A DNA stretch of 55,269 nt from DASVEE01 sp036399695. Its GTDB lineage: Bacteria > Acidobacteriota > Thermoanaerobaculia > Gp7-AA8. The notes under the pieces were generated by a model, which was given only the letters and a program-made list of their open reading frames with translations, had not been told where the DNA came from and did no database searches. The stretch spans positions 1 through 55,269 of the forward strand of contig DASWMP010000193.1 of assembly GCA_036399695.1 (NCBI GenBank), given 5' to 3'. The translations under genes and the position numbers were made by a program. Below are positions 16,508-26,429 of the stretch, in pieces (the stretch's first letter is position 1; every line of letters starts with the position of its first letter).

Positions 16508-16683
16508 GGATAGCCTCCTAGCGAGCTGTCAGGCCGGAGGTGACGCACGACTCGTCGACAAGTGCGAGCGGCCACCGGCTGGAAGTCCCGGCAACGCGCC
16601 GACACCTCCGGTTGATGATTTCCCGAGGCGTGTACACACCTCGAGTGCCCGCGGCAGGAGGAGCAAAGCTCTAACTCCCGCAC

Positions 16684-16721
16684 CGGTACGGAACTATGTG
16701 CTATCCAGCACGTCCGTACCG
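16684..16721. promoter_or_regulatory. Nested inverted repeat in the operon leader
   Basis: A 9-bp arm CGGTACGGA (16684-16692) pairs with its complement at 16713-16721, and inside it GTGCT pairs with AGCAC around a 4-base loop. In the minus-strand leader this would fold as a two-step hairpin; as DNA it could be an operator. It lies about 45 bases into the predicted transcript. Confidence 0.45.
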
Positions 16722-16769
16722 CCGACAGCCGCCGAAGCCGAAGATCTCGCGACCTCCGACCCCGCAAAA

Positions 16770-16798
16770 AATATAGGAGCCTCAGCCGTACTTGTCAA
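16770..16798 (-). promoter_or_regulatory. Near-consensus sigma-70-type promoter for the minus-strand operon
   Basis: On the minus strand a perfect -35 TTGACA (plus 16793-16798) and a -10 TATATT (plus 16770-16775) are separated by exactly 17 bases. The expected transcription start is near 16763, about 255 bases before the ATG at 16507. This is the best promoter match in the window. Confidence 0.75.
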
Positions 16799-16834
16799 GA
16801 ACGATGTGTTGCTCGCCCACCGCGGCAGCCGAGG

Positions 16835-17120
16835 TGCGCAGGTGGTACGCGGGGCGTGTAGCACTGCTACACGGTGGTTGCGCACGTGTACGCGGGGCGC
16901 GTAGCACTGCTACACGGGGCGTGCGCACGTGTACGCAGGGCGTGTAGCACTGCTACACGGGGTGTGCGCACGTACGTGGGGCGCGTAGCACTGCTACACG
17001 GCGGGGTGTGCATGTGTACGCGGGACGTGTAGCACTGCTACATGGGGCGTGCGCACGTGTACGCAGGGCGTGTAGCACTGCTACACGGGGCGTGTGGCGT
17101 TGCGGCATGGGCGTGCGCAG
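16835..17120. repeat. 43-bp tandem array with central 17-bp palindrome
   Basis: Six units begin at 16856, 16899, 16942, 16983, 17027 and 17070 (spacing 41-44 bp). Each contains GTGTAGCACTGCTACAC or a one-base variant: an 8-bp inverted repeat around one base. The rest of each unit is built around GTGCGCAC and CGTGTACGC. Degenerate partial units flank both ends (16835-16855 and 17090-17120). There are no unique spacers, so it is not a CRISPR array. The regular helical spacing and dyads suggest multiple protein-binding sites, or slippage of one element. Confidence 0.85.
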
Positions 17121-17153
17121 GTGTACGCGCGAAGCATAGAGTGACGCCGCGGC

Positions 17154-17320
17154 ATGCAGCAGACTCAACTCGGGGACGCGGCGGGCGTAAATGGGCCATA
17201 CCTGAACGGCCTCGAGCACGGCGGCAACCCAACCCTGACCGTCGTCCTCCGGATCCGCGACGCGCCCGGCGTTTCGCCATCGGCGTTGCTCGCCGAGGTG
17301 TGCGCGCGCGCTAAGCTTGC
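17154..17320 (+). pseudogene. Truncated XRE-type HTH regulator fragment
   Basis: The frame from ATG 17154 reads QQTQLGDAAGVNGPYLNGLE, then HGGNPTLTVVLRIRDAPGVS and PSALLAEV. That is the second half of an XRE domain: recognition helix, the ERGGxNPTL tail (here EHGGNPTL) and a closing ALGVSPSALL-like helix. The first helix, normally 15-20 residues upstream, is missing, and the frame runs on into the adjacent inverted-repeat element. It lies 30-40 bp from the end of the 43-bp array. I regard it as a broken regulator gene; it could still encode a very short peptide. Confidence 0.6.
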
Positions 17321-17336
17321 GTCTGATGGCTATACA

Positions 17337-17490
17337 AAAGCGGCAGTTCCCGCTGCCGCAGTCCAAACTCGGCGACGGGCCTCGGATTCCGGGGCGTCAT
17401 CGCGCTGCCGGCAGACGCTGCCACGATGCCGCACCTGAACGCACGGCCCCTCGCGATCGTTTGGACTGCGGCAGCGGAAGCTGCCGCTTT
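17337..17490. repeat. Inverted-repeat element with hairpin-forming 32-bp ends
   Basis: The 32 bases at 17337-17368 match the reverse complement of 17459-17490 at 30 positions. Each arm is itself a hairpin (GCGGCAG, six bases, CTGCCGC). The 90-bp interior has no gene. The structure resembles a REP doublet or miniature inverted-repeat element; no target-site duplication was identified. Confidence 0.75.
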
Positions 17491-17599
17491 CGCACACGCA
17501 CACCGCAACTGCGCAAACAGCGCCGAGTCGCGCGAGTCGTTTGCGTCTGCACCACTGCGACGATGTGGAGCGCAGCGAGTCCCGAGACGTGACGCGTCC

Positions 17600-20500
17600 T
17601 CAGGGCTTGTCCTTGATTGCAATGCCGTATCTCTCCCTAGCCCCTGGATCGAAATGAGCGCGAGTCACTGGGGTGTCGATGAATTCAAGGCCATCAATAT
17701 TCGCACCGCCAAAGTCTGCGGCTGTGACATCACACGCCTTAAAGGTGAGGAGCATCCCTGAAGTGTTGCGGAAAGAGGCGCCCGCCCCCTCGACACTAGC
17801 GAAATGCACGCGTTTGAAATGTGCATTCTCGAATGCAACGGCGGCCATGTAGCAGGCAATGAAGTTCGAGTCCGCAATGTGCGCTCGTTGGTACCTTGAT
17901 CCAAGGCCGTAACCTATGAAAATGCAGTTCCGAAGACTGCAGTACGAGAAATCTGTGTCGTGGATATAACCGAGAAGCTCGGCGTCGTCTAGATGCAGAG
18001 CACGAAGATCGGTCTTACTGGGAAACATTCCGCGAGGCCGCCACCCAGTCGCATTGATGCGGGCCGTGTACGCCGTCAAATACCGCGAAAGAGTCCCCCC
18101 GGGCGAAAACAACACCCAGGATGTTCCCCCCCGTTCGACCTCGACCTGGTACCGGCGCGCGTCCTTGCGCTCACCCCACAAGTCTTCCGCGGCAACCGGC
18201 TGCTCCTTCGTTCCCAGCCACCCCGTCGCCTCCGCGATCCTGAAGTGCAGGATCTGATTCAGGCGGAACAGTGCGTCGCCGAGGTGGCCGTCCACCGTGG
18301 TCACGCGCGGCGGCTGTGGTACCTGTCGCGGCCCAAGCGCGAGCGGCATCGTCCGCATCACCATCTCATGCGCAAGCGGCGGCAGGAAGTCGAGCCTTTG
18401 CCGATGGTCGAAGACGGGCTGTGGCCGGAGGTGCACGCCCTCCCCCCACCAGTCCCAGACGTCCGCCAGGGCATCGCGCACCGCGGCCCACTGATCCACG
18501 GACAAAGCGGCCGTCGGTTGCGCCCCCGCGATCGGCGATTGCTCTCCATGGACCGACCGCTGAATCTCCCAGGTCAGCAAATCTGATAGGTGCCCGACCA
18601 CTTCAGGCCGCAACCACTGCGCCCCGAGCATCGAGCCGAGATCGCGCGACAGGCCGTGCCGCGGATCGGTGGGCTCGAAGTCCTTCCAGTAAGGCTCCCG
18701 CTCCGCCAGCTTGCGCGTGCCGTGGGTCTGCGCCCATGCCTTCAGCAGCTCGACCACACCTTCGGCGAAGAGGTACTCGCGGAAACTCTTGTGCAGGAAC
18801 TCGCAGCCGAGATCGGTGTGACCGCCCTTGAAGTAGTAACTGACCATCAGTTGGCTCAGGGCGTTGTCGCGGGTTGCGTCGTCCACGGCCCGGTCGAGCG
18901 CGCGCTCGCCGAGGTCGAGCCGCATCTCCAACTCGTCGTACGGAATGTTCTCCTTGCCGTACACCGTCATGGCCGACGCGGTGCGGCGGAGAAGATCGCG
19001 GAGCTCGTGTCCCTTGAGAGCGATACTCTGCTCCGTCTCCTCGCCTGCGCCGACGAACTTGCCGCCGGCGCAGGTCAGGTCGACGAGGTTCCGGTACAGG
19101 GTGGTCGGACTCTCGATGACCTTTTCGGCATCACGCGGTTCGGCATGCGAGAGGAGCCGGGCGGCGAGAAAGGCCAGCAATGGCAGGCCGAGGATTCCGA
19201 GCGGGCCGCCGCCCTCGGCTTGCTCCACGGATTGGCCCTCTTTCGAGGCCTCGAAGTCCTCGTTGTACTGCTTCAACGCCGGCTCGAACCTCTCCATCTC
19301 CACGCGCGGCCACCCGGTCCCTTCGACCGGCAGCGGCCGGCCATTGACGGCGCCGGTCAGCCGCGTGAGAAACAGCTCCAGATCCTTCGGATTGAAGGGG
19401 CGGAGCGTGAGGATGGGGGTGGTCTTGAGGAGGAATGCGCTGTCGGCCACGTCTGCCGACGGGCGGCCGGTGAGAATGACACGAACCGGCACGTCGCGAT
19501 TGGTCAGAAACTCTCCCCGGAGTTGTTCGAGCATCCGGTTGAGACGGAGCTTGAATCCTTCCGCGACGGAGATGCTGATTTCGTCCCAGCCATCGAGGAT
19601 CAGCACGTACGGGCAGATGGAGGCGTTGCCGAAGCCTACGCGTTCTTTGAAAATCGATCCGCCGAGGAAAGGGTCATCCGGACGGGGATAGGAGAAGGTG
19701 CCGCGCTCGGCCTCATCGCCATAGCGAAGCGCCTCCGCCAGCGCCTCGGCGACGGGACGCGTGCGCTCGAGCCGCACATCGCGCAGCAGGATACGGATCG
19801 GCCGCAGGCCCTGGCGGACCAGCTCTGCCGCGAGCCATTGCGTGAATGCCGATTTACCGGCACCGGCCACTCCCTGGATCACGATGGCATCGCGGAACTT
19901 CGGGTCGGCGATCAGCTCGAGCACCGTCCGTCCGAGACGGTGCCGGCCTCCCCATCTTTCGTCGAACGGATCGGCCCGCTCACCGTCCTCGCCGCCCTCG
20001 CGGATCTGGCCCCAGGGGAGCTTGCCGCACTCCGTGTCGACGTAGACGTGCGACAGCGCGAAAACTTCCTTGCCGAACACCGGCCGCTCCTGGAACAGCG
20101 CGCGATGATACTGCGCGTGCTCCATCAGCGCCACGACGGCCGGGGCGTCGCCGCCGCGGAGCTCCAGGAATCTTGTGAAGGGCTCGAACTTCGCCGCGGT
20201 GTCGCGATGCGACAGCAGGGTCTTCAGATGAACGGTGAACCGTTGATGCACTTCGTTCGTCAACTCGCGACGCTGCCGTTCGGTGTATCCGACCGCTCCT
20301 GCCGAGTCTTCGAGGATGAGATCTGCGTGCGTGATGAACGGATGCGCCAGGAGCGAGCCGAATGAGACCCGCGTGAAGTCGAGGATCTCCTCGGGCATGG
20401 CATCAGCGACCGAGCGGAGCTTCTCCGACAGCACCTTCGTCTCTCCGGCCGCCCCGGCCGGCCTGCCGACGGCGCGGACCGCCTGGAGGACGGCTTGTTC

Positions 20501-20791
20501 GTACGCCACGGTGTAGGCGAGCAATCCCAGAGAGGCCGGATCGTCGATCGCGGTCAGCTTCTCGAACAGCTTCACCACGAACTTCACTGCCGGAACGACG
20601 TCGGCGACGGAAGATCCGATCGCGGCGAGCCACGGTGACGCCTTTTGCGCCGCTTCGACGAAGTCGATTCCCTTCAGGCCGTCGACGGCGTCGGCGAAGA
20701 ATTCATTGATCGTTTTGACCCGGCCGACCGTCTTCGCAAGCGATCGCTGATCCTGTTGGGACAACCCCAATCGGGTGGACAGTTCGTTCAT
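17600..20791 (-). CDS. NACHT-domain STAND NTPase with pentapeptide-like C-terminus
   Basis: A 1063-residue protein of the STAND class, whose bacterial members often sense phage and trigger cell death. N-terminal region (1-290) is helical with a hydrophobic amphipathic part (WLAAIGSSVADVVPAVKFVV, 54-73), a possible membrane-acting effector. The NACHT core has Walker A GVAGAGKS (307-314), Walker B YVLILDGWDE (395-404) and sensor VILTGRPS (438-445). A helical middle region follows (about 480-930). The last 120 residues have pentapeptide-like A(D/N)LxX units (LHLDDAELLGYIHDTDFSYC, FENAHFKRVHF, CDVTAADFGGANIDGLEF), a right-handed beta-helix that could be the sensor. Upstream of ATG 20791 is GGGGAAG. 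It stands alone, divergent from nothing nearby; the R-M pair lies 7 kb away. Target and effector activity are unknown. Confidence 0.85.
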   Translation of the reverse strand: MNELSTRLGLSQQDQRSLAKTVGRVKTINEFFADAVDGLKGIDFVEAAQKASPWLAAIGSSVADVVPAVKFVVKLFEKLTAIDDPASLGLLAYTVAYEQAVLQAVRAVGRPAGAAGETKVLSEKLRSVADAMPEEILDFTRVSFGSLLAHPFITHADLILEDSAGAVGYTERQRRELTNEVHQRFTVHLKTLLSHRDTAAKFEPFTRFLELRGGDAPAVVALMEHAQYHRALFQERPVFGKEVFALSHVYVDTECGKLPWGQIREGGEDGERADPFDERWGGRHRLGRTVLELIADPKFRDAIVIQGVAGAGKSAFTQWLAAELVRQGLRPIRILLRDVRLERTRPVAEALAEALRYGDEAERGTFSYPRPDDPFLGGSIFKERVGFGNASICPYVLILDGWDEISISVAEGFKLRLNRMLEQLRGEFLTNRDVPVRVILTGRPSADVADSAFLLKTTPILTLRPFNPKDLELFLTRLTGAVNGRPLPVEGTGWPRVEMERFEPALKQYNEDFEASKEGQSVEQAEGGGPLGILGLPLLAFLAARLLSHAEPRDAEKVIESPTTLYRNLVDLTCAGGKFVGAGEETEQSIALKGHELRDLLRRTASAMTVYGKENIPYDELEMRLDLGERALDRAVDDATRDNALSQLMVSYYFKGGHTDLGCEFLHKSFREYLFAEGVVELLKAWAQTHGTRKLAEREPYWKDFEPTDPRHGLSRDLGSMLGAQWLRPEVVGHLSDLLTWEIQRSVHGEQSPIAGAQPTAALSVDQWAAVRDALADVWDWWGEGVHLRPQPVFDHRQRLDFLPPLAHEMVMRTMPLALGPRQVPQPPRVTTVDGHLGDALFRLNQILHFRIAEATGWLGTKEQPVAAEDLWGERKDARRYQVEVERGGTSWVLFSPGGTLSRYLTAYTARINATGWRPRGMFPSKTDLRALHLDDAELLGYIHDTDFSYCSLRNCIFIGYGLGSRYQRAHIADSNFIACYMAAVAFENAHFKRVHFASVEGAGASFRNTSGMLLTFKACDVTAADFGGANIDGLEFIDTPVTRAHFDPGARERYGIAIKDKP

Positions 20792-21337
20792 GGATCTCTT
20801 CCCCTCTAGGGAGTGACACAGACGCGGAAACTCCTACCGCGGTCCGCCCGGGCGCCCTGTTACGCCAAAGCGCCTGCCAGCCCATGAGTAGAACCGACAA
20901 TCCTGTTCGCCTCGCGGGAAGGCAGTTGAGAGCCGCTGGCCGAGCGATCTGGCCGAGCCGACGAACCGGCGGGTCCGAGGCCGGCGAGGCCTGACGCGGA
21001 TGGCGGGGACGGCGTGGAGGGTCAGAGCTCTATTGTTCGCTGCGGGTCGGCCGCTCTACAGAACGTAGACGGCGTCGCTTCCCGAAGCAAAAGCGCTGAC
21101 CCGCTGTTCCAAGCTGACCCGCTGTTTCCCCCGTGGCCATCGTGTGCTACCACGTCCGCGCGAGGGGGAGCATTCCGGCACGCACGTCCGCGTGCGCTCC
21201 TCCGCGCGGGAGTGAGAGGACGACAAACCACAGCAGGCAGCGGCGGCGCGGAGAGACGGCATCGGAGGCGATGCAGCTCGTGCGCCCCTCGAGCGCGCGC
21301 GGCGAAGCCATGTATCGCCGCGCGCGTCATTGCGGGG
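20792..21337. other. Intergenic region without a recognisable gene
   Basis: 545 bp between the start of the NACHT gene and the end of the exported beta-barrel-like gene. It holds a short direct repeat of GCTGACCCGCTGTT near 21096 and 21114, and GC-rich imperfect dyads. No coding sequence or clear promoter was found; the NACHT promoter should be in the right part on the minus strand. Confidence 0.5.
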
Positions 21338-22381
21338 TCACTCGAAGAGGCGCATCAAGACTCCCAGGATGATCTGGCGGTCGACCTGAAGGCCGTGCTC
21401 GGTGCCGGAGCGGTAGCGGAAGACCGGTTTCAACTCGCGTCCCGTCTCGTAGATCAGGGCGATGTCGCCGAGGTACTGAAAATTCGTGTCCTCGCTATCG
21501 AAGGGCCAGGAGGTGGTGAACTTCACGCTCAGCGCCCACGGGCAGGTGGTTTTCGTACCCGAGCCGAAGATGTTGTTTTGGTCGTTCGGATCGGCGGCGA
21601 CCGTTTCGCTTTTGCACTGCAGGGGAAGGGTCAGCTCGGCACGTGCCACGGCGCTGAGCACATCGTCGCCGATTCCCTCCGGCAGCTCCGCGTCTTCGAC
21701 GGACGTGTCGCGTTCCGTGTAGTAGGCGAGGCTCAGCGAAGGGGCTTGCACCAGCTTGCCGATCGGACGGTTACTTTTCTCCAGGAAGTCGTGATAGCGG
21801 CGCGGAAACTTCGCGAAGCGGTACTCGACGCCCGCGCCGAGGAGGCTCTGGTTCACGCGCGTCGTCGTGTCGGAGTCTTCCCCGGTGAAGTCGCCGTAAC
21901 GCTGGCGGAAGTCGAGGAAGCCGAAGAGCCACGGTCCGTCGGTCGACGGTGGGAGAGTCTTCGTTCCTGGTGTGATGGCTTGAATGGCCATCGCAGGACG
22001 CACGGAGAACGTCAGGTTGTTCGTTGCGTCGGCGGCGCTGCTCCAGCCACCATCGGCCTCGACCCCCACGTACGGCGTGAACAGGCGGCGCGCGCTATCC
22101 GGCCAGGAATTCGGGTCCGTCGGGGCGAGCGGATAGTAGGTACTCCCTTTGATCGTCGTGGCGAACGCGCCGTCCTCCTGCGGGCCGAACGTGAAGTCCC
22201 ACGGTGACGTGCCGGTCTTTTTCGTGTTCGCGACGGTTTGTGCATCCGCCTTCGGAGCCGTTGCCGCCACATTCGCCGCCGGAGGGTCCGGCGTCGGAAT
22301 GGGCGGCGGTGTCGTGTTCTGTGCGAAGGCGCTCCCGCCGCTGCCGAGAGCGACAAGGAGCGCGAGGCAGGCTGCTCTCAT
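21338..22381 (-). CDS. Exported protein, probable outer-membrane beta-barrel
   Basis: A 347-residue exported protein of unknown function. The start at 22381 gives a clear signal peptide (MRAACLALLVALGSGGSAFA, cleavage before QN), then a Pro/Thr/Ala-rich linker. The rest has alternating-hydrophobic strands typical of a beta-barrel: FTPYVGVEADGGWSS, LTFSVRPAMAIQAI, LFGFLDFRQRYGDF, LGAGVEYRFAKFP, and it ends in strands closing with LMRLFE (C-terminal Phe-Glu). Its ATG overlaps the stop of the 22378-22725 gene (ATGA), so the two are coupled. An ATG at 22552 would place the signal peptide internally and is rejected. A porin or adhesin-like role is possible. Confidence 0.65.
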   Translation of the reverse strand: MRAACLALLVALGSGGSAFAQNTTPPPIPTPDPPAANVAATAPKADAQTVANTKKTGTSPWDFTFGPQEDGAFATTIKGSTYYPLAPTDPNSWPDSARRLFTPYVGVEADGGWSSAADATNNLTFSVRPAMAIQAITPGTKTLPPSTDGPWLFGFLDFRQRYGDFTGEDSDTTTRVNQSLLGAGVEYRFAKFPRRYHDFLEKSNRPIGKLVQAPSLSLAYYTERDTSVEDAELPEGIGDDVLSAVARAELTLPLQCKSETVAADPNDQNNIFGSGTKTTCPWALSVKFTTSWPFDSEDTNFQYLGDIALIYETGRELKPVFRYRSGTEHGLQVDRQIILGVLMRLFE

Positions 22382-22725
22382 GCCCCACCATCCGGACCGT
22401 CGAATACTTCCTCGGTGAGCGCGCTGGCCCGGCGCGGCTTCAGCGCCAGGTGCGCCAGCACGACCTTCCCGAAGTCGCGCACCGTATGAATGGCTGAGAG
22501 CTCGCTGTGGTGAATCGGGATCCAGACGAACGGCGTGTTCGCCGCAACCCACTTCGCGATCGGCCGGTTCAGGAAATCGGCGAGCGCAATCTGCTCCCCC
22601 GGCTCGTCGAGATGATCGCGGATGTCCAGCTCCGGGTTTGTGATGGGGAAGCGGCTACCAACGATCTGCCGGGCAAGAGCTTTCCTCTGTTCATTCAACT
22701 GTTCATTCATCGTTGCGTCGGTCAT
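22378..22725 (-). CDS. Small hypothetical protein coupled to the beta-barrel gene
   Basis: A 115-residue soluble protein I do not recognise. The start at 22725 (MTDATMNEQLNEQRK) has GGAGG seven bases upstream. Visible features are a helical N-terminus, SRFPITNPELDIRDHLDEPG, and a mixed segment PFVWIPIHHSELSAIHTVRD that looks like the core of a compact alpha/beta fold. Its stop codon overlaps the start of the downstream exported protein, so they are likely made together. A role in making or controlling that protein is inference from position only. Confidence 0.6.
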   Translation of the reverse strand: MTDATMNEQLNEQRKALARQIVGSRFPITNPELDIRDHLDEPGEQIALADFLNRPIAKWVAANTPFVWIPIHHSELSAIHTVRDFGKVVLAHLALKPRRASALTEEVFDGPDGGA

Positions 22726-22855
22726 GACGTTATCCTCCACGCATGCTCCGACGGACGCGCCGTGAGATTTCCGCGACCCGTCGCGGCTCGGGTAGTAGTC
22801 GCCGGTGTCGATCACCGCGGACCGGAGTGCTCCGGGCGGGGGGTCAGACCTTCGA

Positions 22856-22915
22856 GCCGGCAGGCTGCCGGCGGACCGGCCGGCTGGCAGCGGGCGCCCC
22901 GACGCTCCGCGTGCG
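22856..22915. repeat. GCCGGCAGG-type intergenic repeat, copy 1
   Basis: A GC-rich block with GCCGGCAGGCTGCCGGC hairpins ending GACGCTCCGCGTGCG. A related block lies at 23388-23445. The two flank the broken Sel1-repeat gene. Confidence 0.7.
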
Positions 22916-22962
22916 CAGGGTTGGCGGCACGGGCGAACAGTCGCGGGTCGCCGGTGCGGGCT

Positions 22963-22968
22963 TACACT
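22963..22968 (+). promoter_or_regulatory. Candidate -10 TACACT upstream of the Sel1-repeat pseudogene
   Basis: TACACT ends eight bases before the GTG at 22977, the same near-leaderless arrangement as at 5691, 48607 and 53730. It supports GTG 22977 as the ancestral start. Confidence 0.4.
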
Positions 22969-22976
22969 CCTCGGGC

Positions 22977-23368
22977 GTGAGATTGCGTTTCCTTTTCCTC
23001 ATCGAGTGGGTGCGGGCGAACGTTACGTCGAGTTGGGTGGCTAAGCGGAATGTGGCTGCTCGGTATGCGCTCGGTGAAGGTGTCGGGAGGGATGCGCGGA
23101 GGGCGCGGCGGTGGTATCGGCGGGCGGCGGAGGCGGGGGATGTGTCGGCGTTGTACGACCTTGGGTCGATGCTCCTCGAAGGTGAGGGTGGGCCGGTCGA
23201 TCGGAGGGCGGGCGGCGGCTGCTGGTTGCTGCTGCCGAGGGGGGCGATGGGATGGCGCAGAAGGTCCTGGCTTATTACTACCGCGATGGACTGTTGGGGT
23301 TCAACGTGGATCCGGAGCAGGAGCGGAAGTGGAGCGATCTTGCGCGCCGGCAGGGGATGCAGGTCTGA
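22977..23368 (+). pseudogene. Frameshifted Sel1-repeat protein gene
   Basis: From GTG 22977 one frame encodes AKRNVAARYALGEGVGRDA, RRWYRRAAEAGDVSALYDLG and SMLLEGEGGPVDR, which are Sel1-like (SLR) repeats. Close to 23205 the similarity moves to the frame one base back, which continues RLLVAAAEGGDGMAQKVLAY and YYRDGLLGFNVDPEQERKWS and ends at TGA 23366. The shift fits loss of one base within the gene. Sel1 proteins are alpha/alpha-solenoid adaptors. Read through, the product would be about 130 residues with no signal peptide. It is either a real pseudogene or a sequencing error in a G-rich stretch. Confidence 0.75.
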
Positions 23369-23387
23369 GCGCGATCCCAGCCCGACA

Positions 23388-23445
23388 CGCCGGCAGGATG
23401 CCGGCGGACCAGCCGGCAGGATGCCGGCGCTCCAACGCTCCGCGT
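23388..23445. repeat. GCCGGCAGG-type intergenic repeat, copy 2
   Basis: Two tandem GCCGGCAGGATGCCGGC hairpins followed by GCTCCAACGCTCCGCGTC, related to the block at 22856-22915. A REP-like dispersed element; no gene. Confidence 0.75.
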
Positions 23446-23521
23446 CCGTGAACGTTTCCTTAAGAGCGTCGAGCGAGGGACCTGGGGGATGGGCGGCACG
23501 GTCCGGTAACCCATCCACCAC

Positions 23522-24736
23522 CTACCACCACCGCCACCACCCTCCCGCCCTCCCCGTCCCCCTCCCCGTCCCCGCCCGCTCCGCGATCGCGTGCTCTACC
23601 TGTGTGACGTACGCCGTGAGCGAGATCGTGCTGCGCCACGCGTCGGCGAGCGTGGCCGCGCGGGCGCGGAGCGCGTCGAGAGTCGTCACCGCCTGCTCCA
23701 CCGCGCGGGCAATGGCTTCCGGCGTCAGCTCGTCGAACACGATGCCCGCGGCGCGGCCGGCGTGGATCTGTTGCGCCATCCAGGTGCCGGGCGTCGCCAG
23801 CACGGGGATCCCGAAGACGACCGACTCGGCGAACACGCCGGAGGTCCGCTGCCGGTACGGGATGACCTCGTACGGAAAGAGCGCCAGATCGGCCGTGCTC
23901 AGCGCGGCGATGTAGTCCTCCTGCTTCACCGCGTCCGGGATGACGACGACGTTCGGCTCGGCGGCAATGCGCGCGATCCGCGCCGCCTCCTCCTCGCTCA
24001 GCGAGTTGTTCATCAACTGCACGAGGAACTCGACGTCCAGCCGTGCGCTGCAGGCGCGAACGATGTCCGGCACCAGATACGAGCCCTTCTCCGCGCGCAT
24101 ACCGCCGAGCACGGCGATGCGCGGGCGGGCGTTCGGGACCTTCGGCAGCGGGTCCGAATACGCCTGCGGCATCGGCGCGTAATCCACCGGCCTGCCGAGC
24201 ATCCCCGTGAGCTCCGCGGCCAGCGGCTCGGTCACGGCGAAGAACAGCAGACGGTGCGCATCGTCCGTGGAGATCGCGGCGAGCAGCTCGCGCACCTTGC
24301 GGAACTCGGCCAGTTGCCGGTCGTACTCCTCGCGCGTGCCACGGTTCCAGCGGTCGCTGAGGAACGTGATGACCACCCAGGGCTTCCTGCGCCGCGGCAG
24401 TTCCACCAGCCAGCGGGTCAGGGCGTGCGCTTCGAGCTGCGTGGCGATCGTCGTCATCACGCAATCGCCGGCACGGACGCGGCGATCGACGTGCTCGTGC
24501 AGCATGGCCACGAAGCGGTCGCTGCGCTCCTCGAAGCTCCACTCGCGGCGGAACGTCGGGTCGTCGAACACCGCCTTCGCACCGAGCGCGCGCACGATCT
24601 CCCGTGGCGCGTGGCGATGGATCAGCAGCTCGAGCTTTCTGCCGCGGCGCGCACATTCGGCGATCAATCCGTGCGCCTCGGTGAAGTGATGGCTCGTGTA
24701 ACCGCCGAGGCGGTGGTGCAGCGTGATGAATTTCAC
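23522..24736 (-). CDS. GT4-type glycosyltransferase
   Basis: A 404-residue GT-B glycosyltransferase, likely acting on the cytoplasmic face on a surface polysaccharide or lipid-linked glycan. The N-terminal domain starts MKFITLHHRLGGYTSHHFTE. The C-terminal domain has RIAVLGGMRAEKGSYLVPDI (start of the donor-binding half), VVVIPDAVKQEDYIAALSTA and a GT4 nucleotide-sugar region ALFPYEVIPYRQRTSGVFAE with Glu in the expected place, then GIPVLATPGTWMAQQI. The final residues (GTGRGTGRAGGWWRWW) run into low-complexity sequence and may be an extended tail. The gene is divergent from the sulfurylase gene with only 25 bp between start codons, so both are probably controlled together and belong to one sulfated-glycan pathway. 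Confidence 0.8.
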   Translation of the reverse strand: MKFITLHHRLGGYTSHHFTEAHGLIAECARRGRKLELLIHRHAPREIVRALGAKAVFDDPTFRREWSFEERSDRFVAMLHEHVDRRVRAGDCVMTTIATQLEAHALTRWLVELPRRRKPWVVITFLSDRWNRGTREEYDRQLAEFRKVRELLAAISTDDAHRLLFFAVTEPLAAELTGMLGRPVDYAPMPQAYSDPLPKVPNARPRIAVLGGMRAEKGSYLVPDIVRACSARLDVEFLVQLMNNSLSEEEAARIARIAAEPNVVVIPDAVKQEDYIAALSTADLALFPYEVIPYRQRTSGVFAESVVFGIPVLATPGTWMAQQIHAGRAAGIVFDELTPEAIARAVEQAVTTLDALRARAATLADAWRSTISLTAYVTQVEHAIAERAGTGRGTGRAGGWWRWW

Positions 24737-24761
24737 GGCGCCATGAGATCATGCGCCGCCG

Positions 24762-26425
<1,664 letters not shown>

Positions 26426-26429
<4 letters not shown>

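Noticed and set aside
16835..17120. CRISPR array
   Set aside because: Units are contiguous 43-bp repeats without unique spacers and there are no cas genes.
22381..22552. Longer start of the exported beta-barrel protein
   Set aside because: It would place the signal peptide internally and overlap the upstream coupled gene.
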